Shown here piece after piece: positions 7,266-15,750 of a DNA stretch of 64,000 nucleotides. The notes under the pieces are model-generated. The model was not told the DNA's origin and did no database searches. It worked only from the letters and a program-made list of their open reading frames with translations. The translations under genes and the position numbers were made by a program. The first letter of the stretch is position 1; the number at the start of each line of letters is the position of its first letter. Source of the stretch: Mogibacterium diversum (lineage in GTDB: Bacteria > Bacillota > Clostridia > Peptostreptococcales > Anaerovoracaceae); the NCBI RefSeq assembly GCF_002998925.1, contig NZ_CP027228.1:124001-188000 (forward strand). Reading direction: 5' to 3'.

Positions 7266-7712
7266 ATGAATATAAAAAAGAGAGTTGATAACAACATACC
7301 ATTCAGTCTTCATGATAGTAGAATCATCAAAATCAGCGCAGAAGCAGAGCGTATTACTCTGACGTTTGACAAAGTGTATGAGTATAGTGGCGATAATGAG
7401 AAAAGCTATCCTGCTACTATGCTGTTTGAGGGCATTGATTACGAAGAATGCGATGTCATAGTTTTTGATTCTGAGCTTGGATATGGATCATTCACCGGAA
7501 CAAGATACAGAATGAGAGAATTTATAGATAAATTCCCAAATGGGATTTTTGAGATTATAACGGAGACATACAGCGGGTATGATACGGTTTTTCGAGGATA
7601 CATATATAAGAATGGTTGTGTCTATGGTTCTGGAATAATAAGCATATGGACAATGGGGGATGTCATATTGAGTGCGAATTATGCAAGCAATAAGAAAGAC
7701 GACAATATTTAA
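7266..7712 (+). CDS. hypothetical protein
   Basis: ATG 7266 sits five bases after GGAGG; the GTG at 7260 overlaps that site and is unlikely to start. The 148-residue product is a soluble, strand-rich protein (FSLHDSRIIKISAEAERITLTF near the start, Y-x-G-Y-D and W-T-M-G-D near the end). The size and beta-rich pattern resemble small immunity-type or DUF proteins, but no family is recognised. It stands alone, followed by two hairpins. Confidence 0.6.
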   Translation: MNIKKRVDNNIPFSLHDSRIIKISAEAERITLTFDKVYEYSGDNEKSYPATMLFEGIDYEECDVIVFDSELGYGSFTGTRYRMREFIDKFPNGIFEIITETYSGYDTVFRGYIYKNGCVYGSGIISIWTMGDVILSANYASNKKDDNI

Positions 7713-7798
7713 AAGCTCTCGTATTGACGGCATAAATAATAAGTGAAGCTTATAATTAAAATAATCCGAGGGTGTGAAGCTTTTTTCTATAACTATAT

Positions 7799-7841
7799 AA
7801 AGCAGGAGGACATGCGGCATAGCGCTGTCCTCCTGCTTTGT
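7799..7841. terminator. strong bidirectional terminator
   Basis: AAAGCAGGAGGAC pairs perfectly with GTCCTCCTGCTTT over 13 bp, with T-rich tails on both strands. It separates the hypothetical gene (plus) from asd (minus). A weaker hairpin using two AAGCTT copies lies just upstream at about 7744-7790. Confidence 0.9.
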
Positions 7842-7885
7842 CTTTTGTTTATTGAATTCTTGTATCGCTCAGCTTTAAAGCTGTT

Positions 7886-8899
7886 CTAGGCATTGATTAG
7901 CAGCTCCGCAATCTGCACTGCGTTAGTTGCAGCACCCTTACGAACCTGGTCTCCTGCGCACCATAGGTTGATTCCATTTTCGCATACGAGGTCACGTCTG
8001 ATGCGTCCAACGAATACGATATCCTGATCGCTTGTATCGATTGGCATTGGGTAGCTAAGTGATTCAGGATCATCTACGAGCTTGCAGCCTTTAGCACCTG
8101 CTATAGCCTTTCTTACATCATCCAGATCAAGTCGTTCTTCTGTGATTACATTTGCAGAGATTGAGTGCGAACGTTCAACAGGAACTCTTACGCATGTGCA
8201 AGATACCTTTAGCTCAGGAAGGTGAAGGATCTTACGACCTTCGTTCTGAAGTTTCATCTCTTCGGAAGTGTAAAGGTTGTCTCCAAAACCACCAATCTGC
8301 GGAATTAGATTAAAAGCGATCTGGTGCTGGAATACCTTTGGCTCTATTGAGCTACTCTCTCCATCTAGTACCTGCTTCGTCTGCTCGAATAATTCAATCG
8401 GTCCACCTGCACCAGCTCCGCTCACTGCCTGGTAAGTCGAGGCATAGAGCCCCTTGATAGGGGAGAGCTTATTGATTGCGTTTATAGCAACAAGTGTGAT
8501 TATAGTCGAGCAGTTTGGGTTCGCAATAATTCCACTATGCTTAAAGGCGTCCTCTGGATTGATCTCGGGAACAACTAGAGGTACGTTATCATCGAGCCTA
8601 TATGCACTAGAATTATCAATATACGTAGCCCCTGAAGCCTTAATTGCATCGGTAAATCTAATTGAAATATCGTTCTCTGCAGCACCGAGCACGAAGTCTA
8701 GTCCTGCAAATGCGTCATCAGTTGCCTCCTGAATCACAACTGTTCCGTACTTCTCAGTTTGAACTTCCTTGCCAGCACTTCTCTTGCTAGCGAGTAGTCT
8801 GAGCTCTGACAGAGGGAAGTCTTTCTCTTGAAGTACCTTTAGCATCTCTTGTCCAACGGCACCAGTAGCACCGAGTATTCCTAATCTGTATTCTTTCAT
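7886..8899 (-). CDS. asd: aspartate-semialdehyde dehydrogenase
   Basis: The enzyme reduces aspartyl-phosphate to aspartate semialdehyde with NADPH, the branch point toward lysine and homoserine. The 337-residue product has the N-terminal NADP loop GILGATGAVGQEML, the active-site cysteine motif NPNCSTI (about residue 128), and the later histidine region with VRVPVERSHS (about 240). Length is normal for the Firmicute type. It is the last gene of hom-lysC-asd on the minus strand, 43 bases after lysC, so all three steps of the common pathway are likely co-transcribed. Confidence 0.95.
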   Translation of the reverse strand: MKEYRLGILGATGAVGQEMLKVLQEKDFPLSELRLLASKRSAGKEVQTEKYGTVVIQEATDDAFAGLDFVLGAAENDISIRFTDAIKASGATYIDNSSAYRLDDNVPLVVPEINPEDAFKHSGIIANPNCSTIITLVAINAINKLSPIKGLYASTYQAVSGAGAGGPIELFEQTKQVLDGESSSIEPKVFQHQIAFNLIPQIGGFGDNLYTSEEMKLQNEGRKILHLPELKVSCTCVRVPVERSHSISANVITEERLDLDDVRKAIAGAKGCKLVDDPESLSYPMPIDTSDQDIVFVGRIRRDLVCENGINLWCAGDQVRKGAATNAVQIAELLINA

Positions 8900-8942
8900 A
8901 TCTTATCTACTGGAATCTGACCGATCCCAAACCCCTTTCTTG

Positions 8943-10262
8943 CTACTTTGCAAAGCTTTCGTATAGCACGCGAATCGCTTTTTCAAAATCTTCGTTAAAT
9001 ACGCCGATCATAATATTGATTTCATCCGCACACTGCTCGATGATACGAATGTTAATCTTGTTAACACCTAGCGCCCCGAATAGCTTGCCGGAAATTCCTG
9101 TCTTGTATGCCATCTGTCTGCCGACGATAGCAATCATGCTGATACCCTGGTCAATCTCGGCATCGATTCCACATTCCTTCTTGATAGCCGCTAGCACATC
9201 ATACTTGCACTGCTCGAGCTTGGATGACGGAGTGATGATTGAGAAGCTGTCAACACCGCTAGGAATCTGCGATATAGGTACATCGTGCTGCTCGCATATG
9301 TTGAGAACCTTGCGGAGTGTATTTAGATTCTCTCCGATATTGCCCTTTGTTATCTTGATCAATGAGAAATCGCGTTTGCCGGTAATTCCCGTGATGAATC
9401 TATTGCTTTCCTCTGGACTATCTTCGCCGAAGCTCTCGCGGATTATAGTACCTGGGTTATCAGGCTCGTTGGTATTTCTGATGTTGAGCGGAATATCCTT
9501 AGCTCGTACAGGAAAGACTGTATCTTCATGGAGAACCGCAGCTCCCATATAAGAAAGCTCTCTGAGCTCTGCGTATGTAACGCGGGCTATGCTCTTTGGG
9601 TTTTCAACTATGCGAGGATCTACCATCAGGATGCCGCTGACATCGGTCCAGTTCTCGTACACATCTGCGTCTAGTGAAGCCGCTGCGATTGCCCCTGATA
9701 CGTCGGAGCCTCCTCGGGAAAATACTTTGATATCGCCATTTGGAAGGCTTCCGTAGAATCCCGGAATTACGATTTTGTTATATACATCGAAGATTTCTTT
9801 GAAGTTCTGCTCTGTCTTCTCCATATCTACATCGCCGTTGTACTTGAAGCTGATAAGATCTGCAGAGTCCACAAACTGGTATCCAAGATACTCAGCCATA
9901 AGCTTCGCGTTGAGAAATTCACCCCGAGATGCGAGGTAGTCCATGGAGATATTCTTGCTTAGCTTACTTCTGATAATCTCAAACTCCTGATCGAGGTCGA
10001 GTGATAGGCCACATTCAGAGCGGATGTCCATGTAGCGTTGCTCAATCATCTCAAATATACTGTCATAAGATACATCGTACTTGATGTGCGCTTTCACTAG
10101 GTAGAGAAGGTCTGTCACCTTGTTATCATCCGAAGTGCGGCGACCTGGTGCCGAAACCAATACCACTCTGCGACTAGGGTCCTGCTCAATTATATTTTTT
10201 ACTTTGGCAAACTGCGCACCATCACTGAGCGATGAACCGCCAAACTTTGCAACTTTAATCAT
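8943..10262 (-). CDS. lysC: aspartate kinase
   Basis: This 439-residue monofunctional aspartokinase phosphorylates aspartate, the first committed step to lysine, threonine and methionine. Visible motifs are KFGGSS at residue 6, the substrate loop with SRGEFLNAKLMAEYLG (about 128) and FSRGGSD (about 187). Two C-terminal ACT domains (about 305-375 and 380-439) normally bind lysine and/or threonine as feedback inhibitors. It starts 10 bases after hom ends and precedes asd. Confidence 0.95.
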   Translation of the reverse strand: MIKVAKFGGSSLSDGAQFAKVKNIIEQDPSRRVVLVSAPGRRTSDDNKVTDLLYLVKAHIKYDVSYDSIFEMIEQRYMDIRSECGLSLDLDQEFEIIRSKLSKNISMDYLASRGEFLNAKLMAEYLGYQFVDSADLISFKYNGDVDMEKTEQNFKEIFDVYNKIVIPGFYGSLPNGDIKVFSRGGSDVSGAIAAASLDADVYENWTDVSGILMVDPRIVENPKSIARVTYAELRELSYMGAAVLHEDTVFPVRAKDIPLNIRNTNEPDNPGTIIRESFGEDSPEESNRFITGITGKRDFSLIKITKGNIGENLNTLRKVLNICEQHDVPISQIPSGVDSFSIITPSSKLEQCKYDVLAAIKKECGIDAEIDQGISMIAIVGRQMAYKTGISGKLFGALGVNKINIRIIEQCADEINIMIGVFNEDFEKAIRVLYESFAK

Positions 10263-10272
10263 TAGTATATAT

Positions 10273-11367
10273 CTACTCCCTTATTCCTGCCATGAAGAAA
10301 TGCTCGTCACTGCTCTCGGAGGCTAATCTGTGTGCCTCGGTAACGCTTAGTGGCCCTGTAATCTTGCATGAACCGTTTTCCCTTATGTAATATCTATGAG
10401 CTTCAAGTCTGTTGTCAACAGATACATCGTTCTTCTCACTCTTGTCTGAGAACTTCCAGCCGTTTTCAATATCCAGCACATCCTGAATCACTGAAGTTCC
10501 GGTAGGGTACTTGCCAGCACCTTGTCCGTAGAAACTGAGTGTACCGATGTGATTTCCCGTCAGGCTGATGAGGTTGTTATTCGCTGGAACGCTGGACTCG
10601 AGTGCGCCTCTACTAACAAGGGTAGGCTCAACGTATGCGTAAGCACCTGTTTCGGTTTGACCTGCATTCATGAGAAGCTTACAAGTGTATCCGTGTTCGT
10701 TGAAATACTTGATGTCTCCAGCTGTGATATTCTGAATTCCGAACACAGGTACATCTTCTTCGGAAATACTTGTGCCAAAGGCGAGGTTCGCTGAAATCAC
10801 GCACTTGCGCTGTGTATCGAAACCTCCGATATCCGCAGTCGGATCCTTCTCTGCATATCCGAGCTCCTGTGCCTTTGCAAGGATCTCTGCAAAATCAACT
10901 GGCTCGTTATGCATAGTATCCAGAATGTAATTGCATGTGCCGTTGACGATACCGCTTATAGATAAAATGTCATCACTTCTCGACTGGCGCTGAAGATTGA
11001 AAAGCCATGGGATGCCGCCGCCAGCAGAAGCCGTGTAGCGGAATTCAGCTCCATGCTCTCTAGCGAGATCGTGTAGTTCGTCCCAGTATGCTGCAACCAG
11101 GTTCTTGTTAGGTGTTACTACGTGCTTGCCACTCTTAAGAGCAGCAGATACATATTCGTATGCTGGGTGGAGACCACCTATGCACTCTGCAACTAGCTCA
11201 ATCTCCTCATCCTTCAAAATATCTTCGTACTCAGTAGTTACGATATCTCCGAGTTCATCTATCGGCCTCTTGTAGAGCACGCGTTTTACTTCTATATTAT
11301 GAGCAGCCTGTGCGACTTCGTATGCGCCGCTTCCGACTACTCCGTATCCGAGAATTGCAATCTTCAT
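10273..11367 (-). CDS. hom: homoserine dehydrogenase
   Basis: The 364-residue enzyme reduces aspartate semialdehyde to homoserine. The N-terminus has the dinucleotide loop LGYGVVGSG, followed by GKHVVTPNKNLVA (about residue 95) and the catalytic core ISGIVNGTCNYIL and YAEKDPTADIGGFD (about 155-205), in which the lysine and aspartate act. It is shorter than many Bacillus homologs and appears to lack a C-terminal ACT domain, so feedback control may act elsewhere, such as through LysC. It heads the minus-strand operon, divergent from thrC. Confidence 0.93.
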   Translation of the reverse strand: MKIAILGYGVVGSGAYEVAQAAHNIEVKRVLYKRPIDELGDIVTTEYEDILKDEEIELVAECIGGLHPAYEYVSAALKSGKHVVTPNKNLVAAYWDELHDLAREHGAEFRYTASAGGGIPWLFNLQRQSRSDDILSISGIVNGTCNYILDTMHNEPVDFAEILAKAQELGYAEKDPTADIGGFDTQRKCVISANLAFGTSISEEDVPVFGIQNITAGDIKYFNEHGYTCKLLMNAGQTETGAYAYVEPTLVSRGALESSVPANNNLISLTGNHIGTLSFYGQGAGKYPTGTSVIQDVLDIENGWKFSDKSEKNDVSVDNRLEAHRYYIRENGSCKITGPLSVTEAHRLASESSDEHFFMAGIRE

Positions 11368-11437
11368 AATTTATATACTCTTAAATCCTCTCTATGTCCA
11401 TTTTTTGCATATCGTGTCCTTGTGTGAAAAACACTTG

Positions 11438-11454
11438 TATTCCTACGAGGAATA
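11438..11454. promoter_or_regulatory. palindrome between hom and thrC, candidate operator
   Basis: TATTCCT and AGGAATA are perfect 7-base arms around ACG. A second inverted repeat, GTGT-gaaaa-ACAC, lies 13 bases upstream (11422-11434). Both sit in the 132-base space that must carry divergent promoters for hom and thrC. No T-box, lysine riboswitch or leader peptide is apparent. The regulator is unknown. Confidence 0.35.
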
Positions 11455-11499
11455 ATGTATCATAAAAACACAAAATACGCAACAGAAAAGAGAGATAAA

Positions 11500-12975
11500 A
11501 TGTTGAATTATATAAGCACAAGAGATGTGAATCACAAGGTTTCTTCGTCACAGGCAGTACTCGATGGACTTGCTAAAGACGGGGGACTTTACGTTCCAGA
11601 AGATTTATCCGAACTAAAGCTAGATTATAAAGAGGTAATAGCCGAGGACTATCGTGGCATGGCTAAAAAGGTGTTCGGGAAGTTCTTTCCTGATTATGGA
11701 GAAGAATTGATAGATTCTATCGTCACGAGAAGCTACAAGGATAAGTTCACAGCAGAAGAGATTACTCCTCTAGTAAGTGTAGATGGTAGATATATACTAG
11801 AACTCTTCTGCGGGCCTACTTGTGCGTTTAAGGATGTTGCGCTCTCTGCGCTTCCTAACCTAATGTCAGAGGCAGCAAAGCTCAATGATTTTAAGGATGA
11901 GATCCTAATACTTACAGCTACGAGCGGAGATACGGGCAGCGCTGCACTTCATGGATTTTCAAATGTCACAGGGATTAGAATAGCAGTATTCTATCCAGAT
12001 AAGGGCATATCCGAGACTCAGCGTCTACAGATGGTAACTCAATCAGGCGCTAATACCAAGGCGTTCGGAGTGAGAGGAAACTTCGACGATGCTCAGACAG
12101 GGGTTAAGAGATTATTCCAGGAGATTCCAAGACCTTGCGAAGGAGTTTCGCTGTCGAGCGCTAACTCCATCAATATAGGAAGGCTAGTTCCGCAGGTGGT
12201 ATATTATTTCGCAGCTTATAAGAGTCTTGTGGATGCAGGCGAGATTAAGATAGGTGATGCAGTTGATTACACAGTTCCGACTGGAAACTTTGGAGATATC
12301 ATGGCTGGGTACCTCGCTAAGCAGATGGGGCTCCCGGTTGGAAAGTTAGTTTGCGCCTCCAACAAGAACGATGTTCTTACAGAATTCCTCGAGACGGGGC
12401 ATTACAATAAGAAAAGAGAATTTTATAAGACATCATCACCTTCTATGGATATTCTCGTATCAAGTAACCTTGAGAGGCTACTATTCTTCGTGTGCGGTGC
12501 CGATAAGACTAAAGAGTACATGAAGTCTCTTGCTGAAACTGGAGAGTATCAGATAAGCGAAGATGAGCTATCTAAGATCAAGAGAGATTTCCTAGGCTAT
12601 GCTTGCTCGGATGAAGAGGGGGCAGCTGCTATCGGGAGGCTGTTTAAGGATGCGAGCTACGTCATGGATACACACACTGCCATCGCGTGGGCTGCATCAG
12701 ACAAGTATTTGAGAGATTGTGGGCTACAAACAAAGAATGTGGTTCTATCAACCGCTTCACCTTATAAGTTTACGGGTTCAGTGCTTGCGGCACTCGGAGA
12801 AGAAGCATCAGGAGATGATAAGGCAGATATGGAGAGATTATCTGAAATTACTGGCACAGAGATTCCTGGTCCTCTTAGTGCGATATTTGAAAAGGAAGTT
12901 AAGCACAGGGATATCATCGATGTGGACGAGATGATGGATGAAGTTAAAAAATATGCTAGTGAAGGCAAGGAGTAG
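11500..12975 (+). CDS. thrC: threonine synthase
   Basis: The PLP enzyme converts phosphohomoserine to threonine. The product starts naturally at MLNYISTRDVNH (ATG 11500, after AAGAGAGAT); an ATG at 11455 would add 15 residues absent from the family. Motifs include FCGPTCAFKDVAL with the PLP lysine (about residue 108), LTATSGDTGSAA (about 150), and the phosphate-binding PTGNFGDIMAGYLA (about 270). At 491 residues it has normal length. It is divergent from hom-lysC-asd and is followed 3 bases later by an ACT-domain gene. Confidence 0.95.
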   Translation: MLNYISTRDVNHKVSSSQAVLDGLAKDGGLYVPEDLSELKLDYKEVIAEDYRGMAKKVFGKFFPDYGEELIDSIVTRSYKDKFTAEEITPLVSVDGRYILELFCGPTCAFKDVALSALPNLMSEAAKLNDFKDEILILTATSGDTGSAALHGFSNVTGIRIAVFYPDKGISETQRLQMVTQSGANTKAFGVRGNFDDAQTGVKRLFQEIPRPCEGVSLSSANSINIGRLVPQVVYYFAAYKSLVDAGEIKIGDAVDYTVPTGNFGDIMAGYLAKQMGLPVGKLVCASNKNDVLTEFLETGHYNKKREFYKTSSPSMDILVSSNLERLLFFVCGADKTKEYMKSLAETGEYQISEDELSKIKRDFLGYACSDEEGAAAIGRLFKDASYVMDTHTAIAWAASDKYLRDCGLQTKNVVLSTASPYKFTGSVLAALGEEASGDDKADMERLSEITGTEIPGPLSAIFEKEVKHRDIIDVDEMMDEVKKYASEGKE

Positions 12976-12978
12976 AAG

Positions 12979-13416
12979 GTGGATAGCAGATATCTAATAG
13001 TAGATAAGAAAATTCTTCCTGAATACTTTGAGAAAGTCGTTGAGGCTAGCAGGCTGCTTGCAGAAGGCGAGGCACCAGATATAAGTGAAGCGGTGCGCAA
13101 AGTGGAAATTTCACGCAGTACGTACTATAAGTACAAGGATTACGTGATGGAACTCAGCGCCAAGAAGACAAGCAAGAGGGCAATCATCTCTATGCAGCTT
13201 CGACATGAAACTGGCGTACTGGAGAAGTTAATCCGCGTGATTGCTAGTCATTCATACAGTATATGGACCATCAACCAGAGTCCGCCTGTAAATAACATTG
13301 CGACTATCATGATAGCCCTCAATATGGATGATGCAACATGTGGTCTTGAGCAACTAATACTCGACATGAGGGAGACAGAAGGTATAAAAAAAGCTAATCT
13401 TATCGGCGTAGAATAG
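12979..13416 (+). CDS. ACT domain protein, PheB/UPF0735-like
   Basis: GTG 12979 follows AAGGAG and lies three bases after the thrC stop. The 145-residue product has an N-terminal helical part with a helix-turn-helix-like stretch (VEISRSTYYKYKDYV, about residues 35-50) and a C-terminal ACT domain (ISMQLRHETGVLEKLIRVIA, about 72-142). ACT domains bind amino acids. This family is often annotated PheB or UPF0735 and is frequently next to homoserine/threonine genes, so an amino-acid sensor or regulator for this pathway is a reasonable inference. Confidence 0.85.
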   Translation: MDSRYLIVDKKILPEYFEKVVEASRLLAEGEAPDISEAVRKVEISRSTYYKYKDYVMELSAKKTSKRAIISMQLRHETGVLEKLIRVIASHSYSIWTINQSPPVNNIATIMIALNMDDATCGLEQLILDMRETEGIKKANLIGVE

Positions 13417-13552
13417 AATTTTTCAATAGCAAACCCGTATATAATGCTGTTTGTTTGACACGAAATTACAAATAATATAGTATTTACATTAGCTAACAGG
13501 AGTGTTTCATTAGCGAGGCGCTCCTTTTTGATTAAGGGTTAGTGGAGGAAAG

Positions 13553-14452
13553 ATGGATTTTAAGCAAATTGAAGCTTTTGTAAATGTTGTTAGGTTTAAG
13601 AGCTTTAGTCGTGCGGCAGATGCGACATTCTTTACCCAGCCAACTATCAGCACGCATATCAGTTCGCTGGAGAAGGAACTCAACACTAAACTGCTTGATA
13701 GAAAGGGCAGAACTGTTGAGATGACACCTCATGGTCAGAAGTTCTATCAGTATGCAGTCGAGATGGTAAATGCTAGAGCGCAGGCTATTGAGGCACTGGA
13801 TAATGGTGATGATAATCTGGACGGAGTTTTAGAGCTTCAGACTTCGACAGTGCCAGGGATTGCATTCCTGCCTGAGATTATCCGTAAGTTCACAGATGCT
13901 CATCCTTTCACTCAGTTCTACATCGAGATGAATGATAGCAAGGCAACGGTTGAAAGTCTTCTAGAGAGACGTGGGGAGATTGGTTTTGTTGGAGAGTACG
14001 TCGCTGAACCAGGTATTGAAGTACATGAAATCTTCCATGACCGCCCGGTACTGCTAGTTCCTGGTACTTATGAAACTGATAAGGATACGATTACCCTAGA
14101 GGAGATGTCGAAGCTACCGCTTATCTGGAGAGAAAACGGATCTGCTACCCGTAAGTCTTTCGAGGACACGGTTGCATCTAAGGGTTTTGATAAGAATAAC
14201 TTTAGAGTTATCTCTAGAACTAATGACCTTAACATGATCATGCGTCTCGTTGCAAATAACGTTGGTGCATCGATACTTTCCGAGAAAACCGTTAACAAAG
14301 TTGTAAGGTCAGACGAATTTAAGGTTCTTAAGATAGATGGCTTCGACAAACTTCGCAGCTTCTATATGATTACACTCAAAAATGTATTTCTTTCGCCAGT
14401 TGCCGAGGCGTTTAGGAAATTCGTGCTTGAGAATGCGGAGCAGCACAAGTAG
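13553..14452 (+). CDS. LysR-type regulator, selenium-metabolism-associated type
   Basis: The 299-residue protein starts MDFKQIEAFVNVVRFKSFSR with a helix-turn-helix over TQPTISTHISSLEKEL (about residues 28-45). A two-lobed effector domain follows (residues 90-295, ending around VAEAFRKFVLEN). This N-terminal pattern is the one I associate with the LysR group found beside selD and selenium genes in Clostridia. Here it lies 138 bases from the end of selD and within 3 kb of tRNA-Sec/selA/selB. The effector and targets are unknown. AGGAAAG precedes the ATG. Confidence 0.85.
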   Translation: MDFKQIEAFVNVVRFKSFSRAADATFFTQPTISTHISSLEKELNTKLLDRKGRTVEMTPHGQKFYQYAVEMVNARAQAIEALDNGDDNLDGVLELQTSTVPGIAFLPEIIRKFTDAHPFTQFYIEMNDSKATVESLLERRGEIGFVGEYVAEPGIEVHEIFHDRPVLLVPGTYETDKDTITLEEMSKLPLIWRENGSATRKSFEDTVASKGFDKNNFRVISRTNDLNMIMRLVANNVGASILSEKTVNKVVRSDEFKVLKIDGFDKLRSFYMITLKNVFLSPVAEAFRKFVLENAEQHK

Positions 14453-14502
14453 GATGCTTTGAAGGATATTTGAATGATATTTAATTAAAATCAAATTAGA
14501 AA

Positions 14503-14540
14503 AAAGCAGGAAGACGATGAAATTCGCTTCCTGTTTTTTG
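14503..14540. terminator. terminator between lysR and selD (convergent)
   Basis: CAGGAAG pairs with CTTCCTG, with flanking A/T runs on both sides (AAAAAG before, TTTTTT after). It can serve both convergent genes. Confidence 0.8.
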
Positions 14541-14589
14541 TATGTTTTGAGTTTGTATACTTAGTCCTGAACGTTATATAGCATCAGAG

Positions 14590-15675
14590 CTACTTGTTCA
14601 GAATTTCAATGTAATGTGATGTACGCTTCTTGAACCTTCCGATTATGGCGTTCTCACAGCCCTTCTCTCCGAGTTGGTACTGAAGTCTCTCTAGCTCAGG
14701 CTCCTTTACAGCAAGGAGCAGGCCTCCAGAAGTCTGTGGATCGTAGAGCATGTCAAGCTGAGCCTGTTTTAATCCGACACTGTAGTCGATTACATCCTTC
14801 TCTAGGTATGTCATATTGTTATGAGCGCCACCAGGAAGAATTCCCTGCGAAGCGAAATCGAGTACCCTGTCCATGAGAGGAACTCTTTCTGCAAAAATCT
14901 CAAGAGTTACGTCACCGGATTTTGCCATCTCAGCGCCATGTCCAAGTAGACCAAAGCCTGTAATATCCGTGCAGCCGTCGACCTTTACGCCTGCGGTTGC
15001 TTCAAAGGCATATCTGTTGAGCTCAGCCATGGTGTCGCTTAACGCTTTGCTTTCAGCTTCACTAAGAAGACTTACTTTCTCGGCACTTGTGAGCACTCCA
15101 GAACCAATTTTCTTGGTAATTACGAGGTAGTCACCCTCAGAAGCACTGTTGCTCAGGATATCGTCAGGATGTGCAAATCCTGTTACGCTGAGTCCGTACT
15201 TAGGTTCTTTATCGTTTATGCTATGCCCACCAGTTGTCATAGCTCCAGCTTCGTTCACCTTGTCGTTTCCGCCTTCAAGAATCGCTTCAACAGCTGCAAT
15301 TGGAAGCTTTTCAGGGAAGGTTAGTAGGTTCATCGCTAGCTTAGGGGTACCGCCCATCGCATATATGTCGCTGAGTGAGTTAGCTGCGGCAATCTGACCG
15401 AACATATATGGATCATCTACGATTGGTGGGAAGAAGTCGATGCTATTGATGATAGCGAGATCATCACTTGCTTTGTACACGCAAGCATCGTCGCTGCTAT
15501 CAAATCCGACCATAACCCTCTCGTCTCGTATCTTAGGTAGTTTAGACAATATGTCGCTTAGGACTCCCGGCCCTACTTTAGCTCCTCATCCGCCAGCGGC
15601 AGTCATCTCTGTAAGTCTAACATCTTCCAGTGCCATAGGCATGGCACAGCAAGATTTCTTTTCGTTATCTCCCAT
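14590..15675 (-). CDS. selD: selenophosphate synthetase (selenoprotein, Sec30)
   Basis: SelD makes selenophosphate from selenide and ATP, the selenium donor for Sec-tRNA. A plain frame starts only at 15549. Translation from ATG 15675 through an in-frame TGA at 15588-15586 gives 361 residues with the N-terminal AAGG-U-GAK motif, in which U30 occupies the catalytic Cys17 position of E. coli SelD and K33 the essential Lys20. FDSSDDACVY, INSIDFFPPIVDDPY and the glycine-rich MTTGGHSI follow normally. Upstream of the TGA the frame carries a CC pair and MALEDVRLTEMT, as in family members. A stem-loop follows the TGA. It lies 75 bases downstream of the cysteine desulfurase gene on the same strand, probably one operon. 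A gene finder that treats TGA as stop will truncate it. Confidence 0.95.
15556..15582 (-). promoter_or_regulatory. bacterial SECIS-like stem-loop in selD
   Basis: Just 3' of the UGA codon, GCT (15582-15580) pairs with AGC (15558-15556), and TAGG (15575-15572) with CCTA (15562-15559). The apical loop is G-rich (GCCGGGAGT). The distance from UGA to the apical G residues is in the range used by SelB-dependent bacterial SECIS elements. Confidence 0.65.
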
Positions 15676-15750
15676 TATCCTTTTCCTCTTTCTGTTATTG
15701 AATCTAGTTAAATCATACTATGGTAAAAATCACAATGCATTGCAATATAT

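Noticed and set aside
11368..11499. T-box or lysine riboswitch for the aspartate pathway genes
   Set aside because: The space is too short and lacks T-box and lysine-riboswitch consensus sequences.
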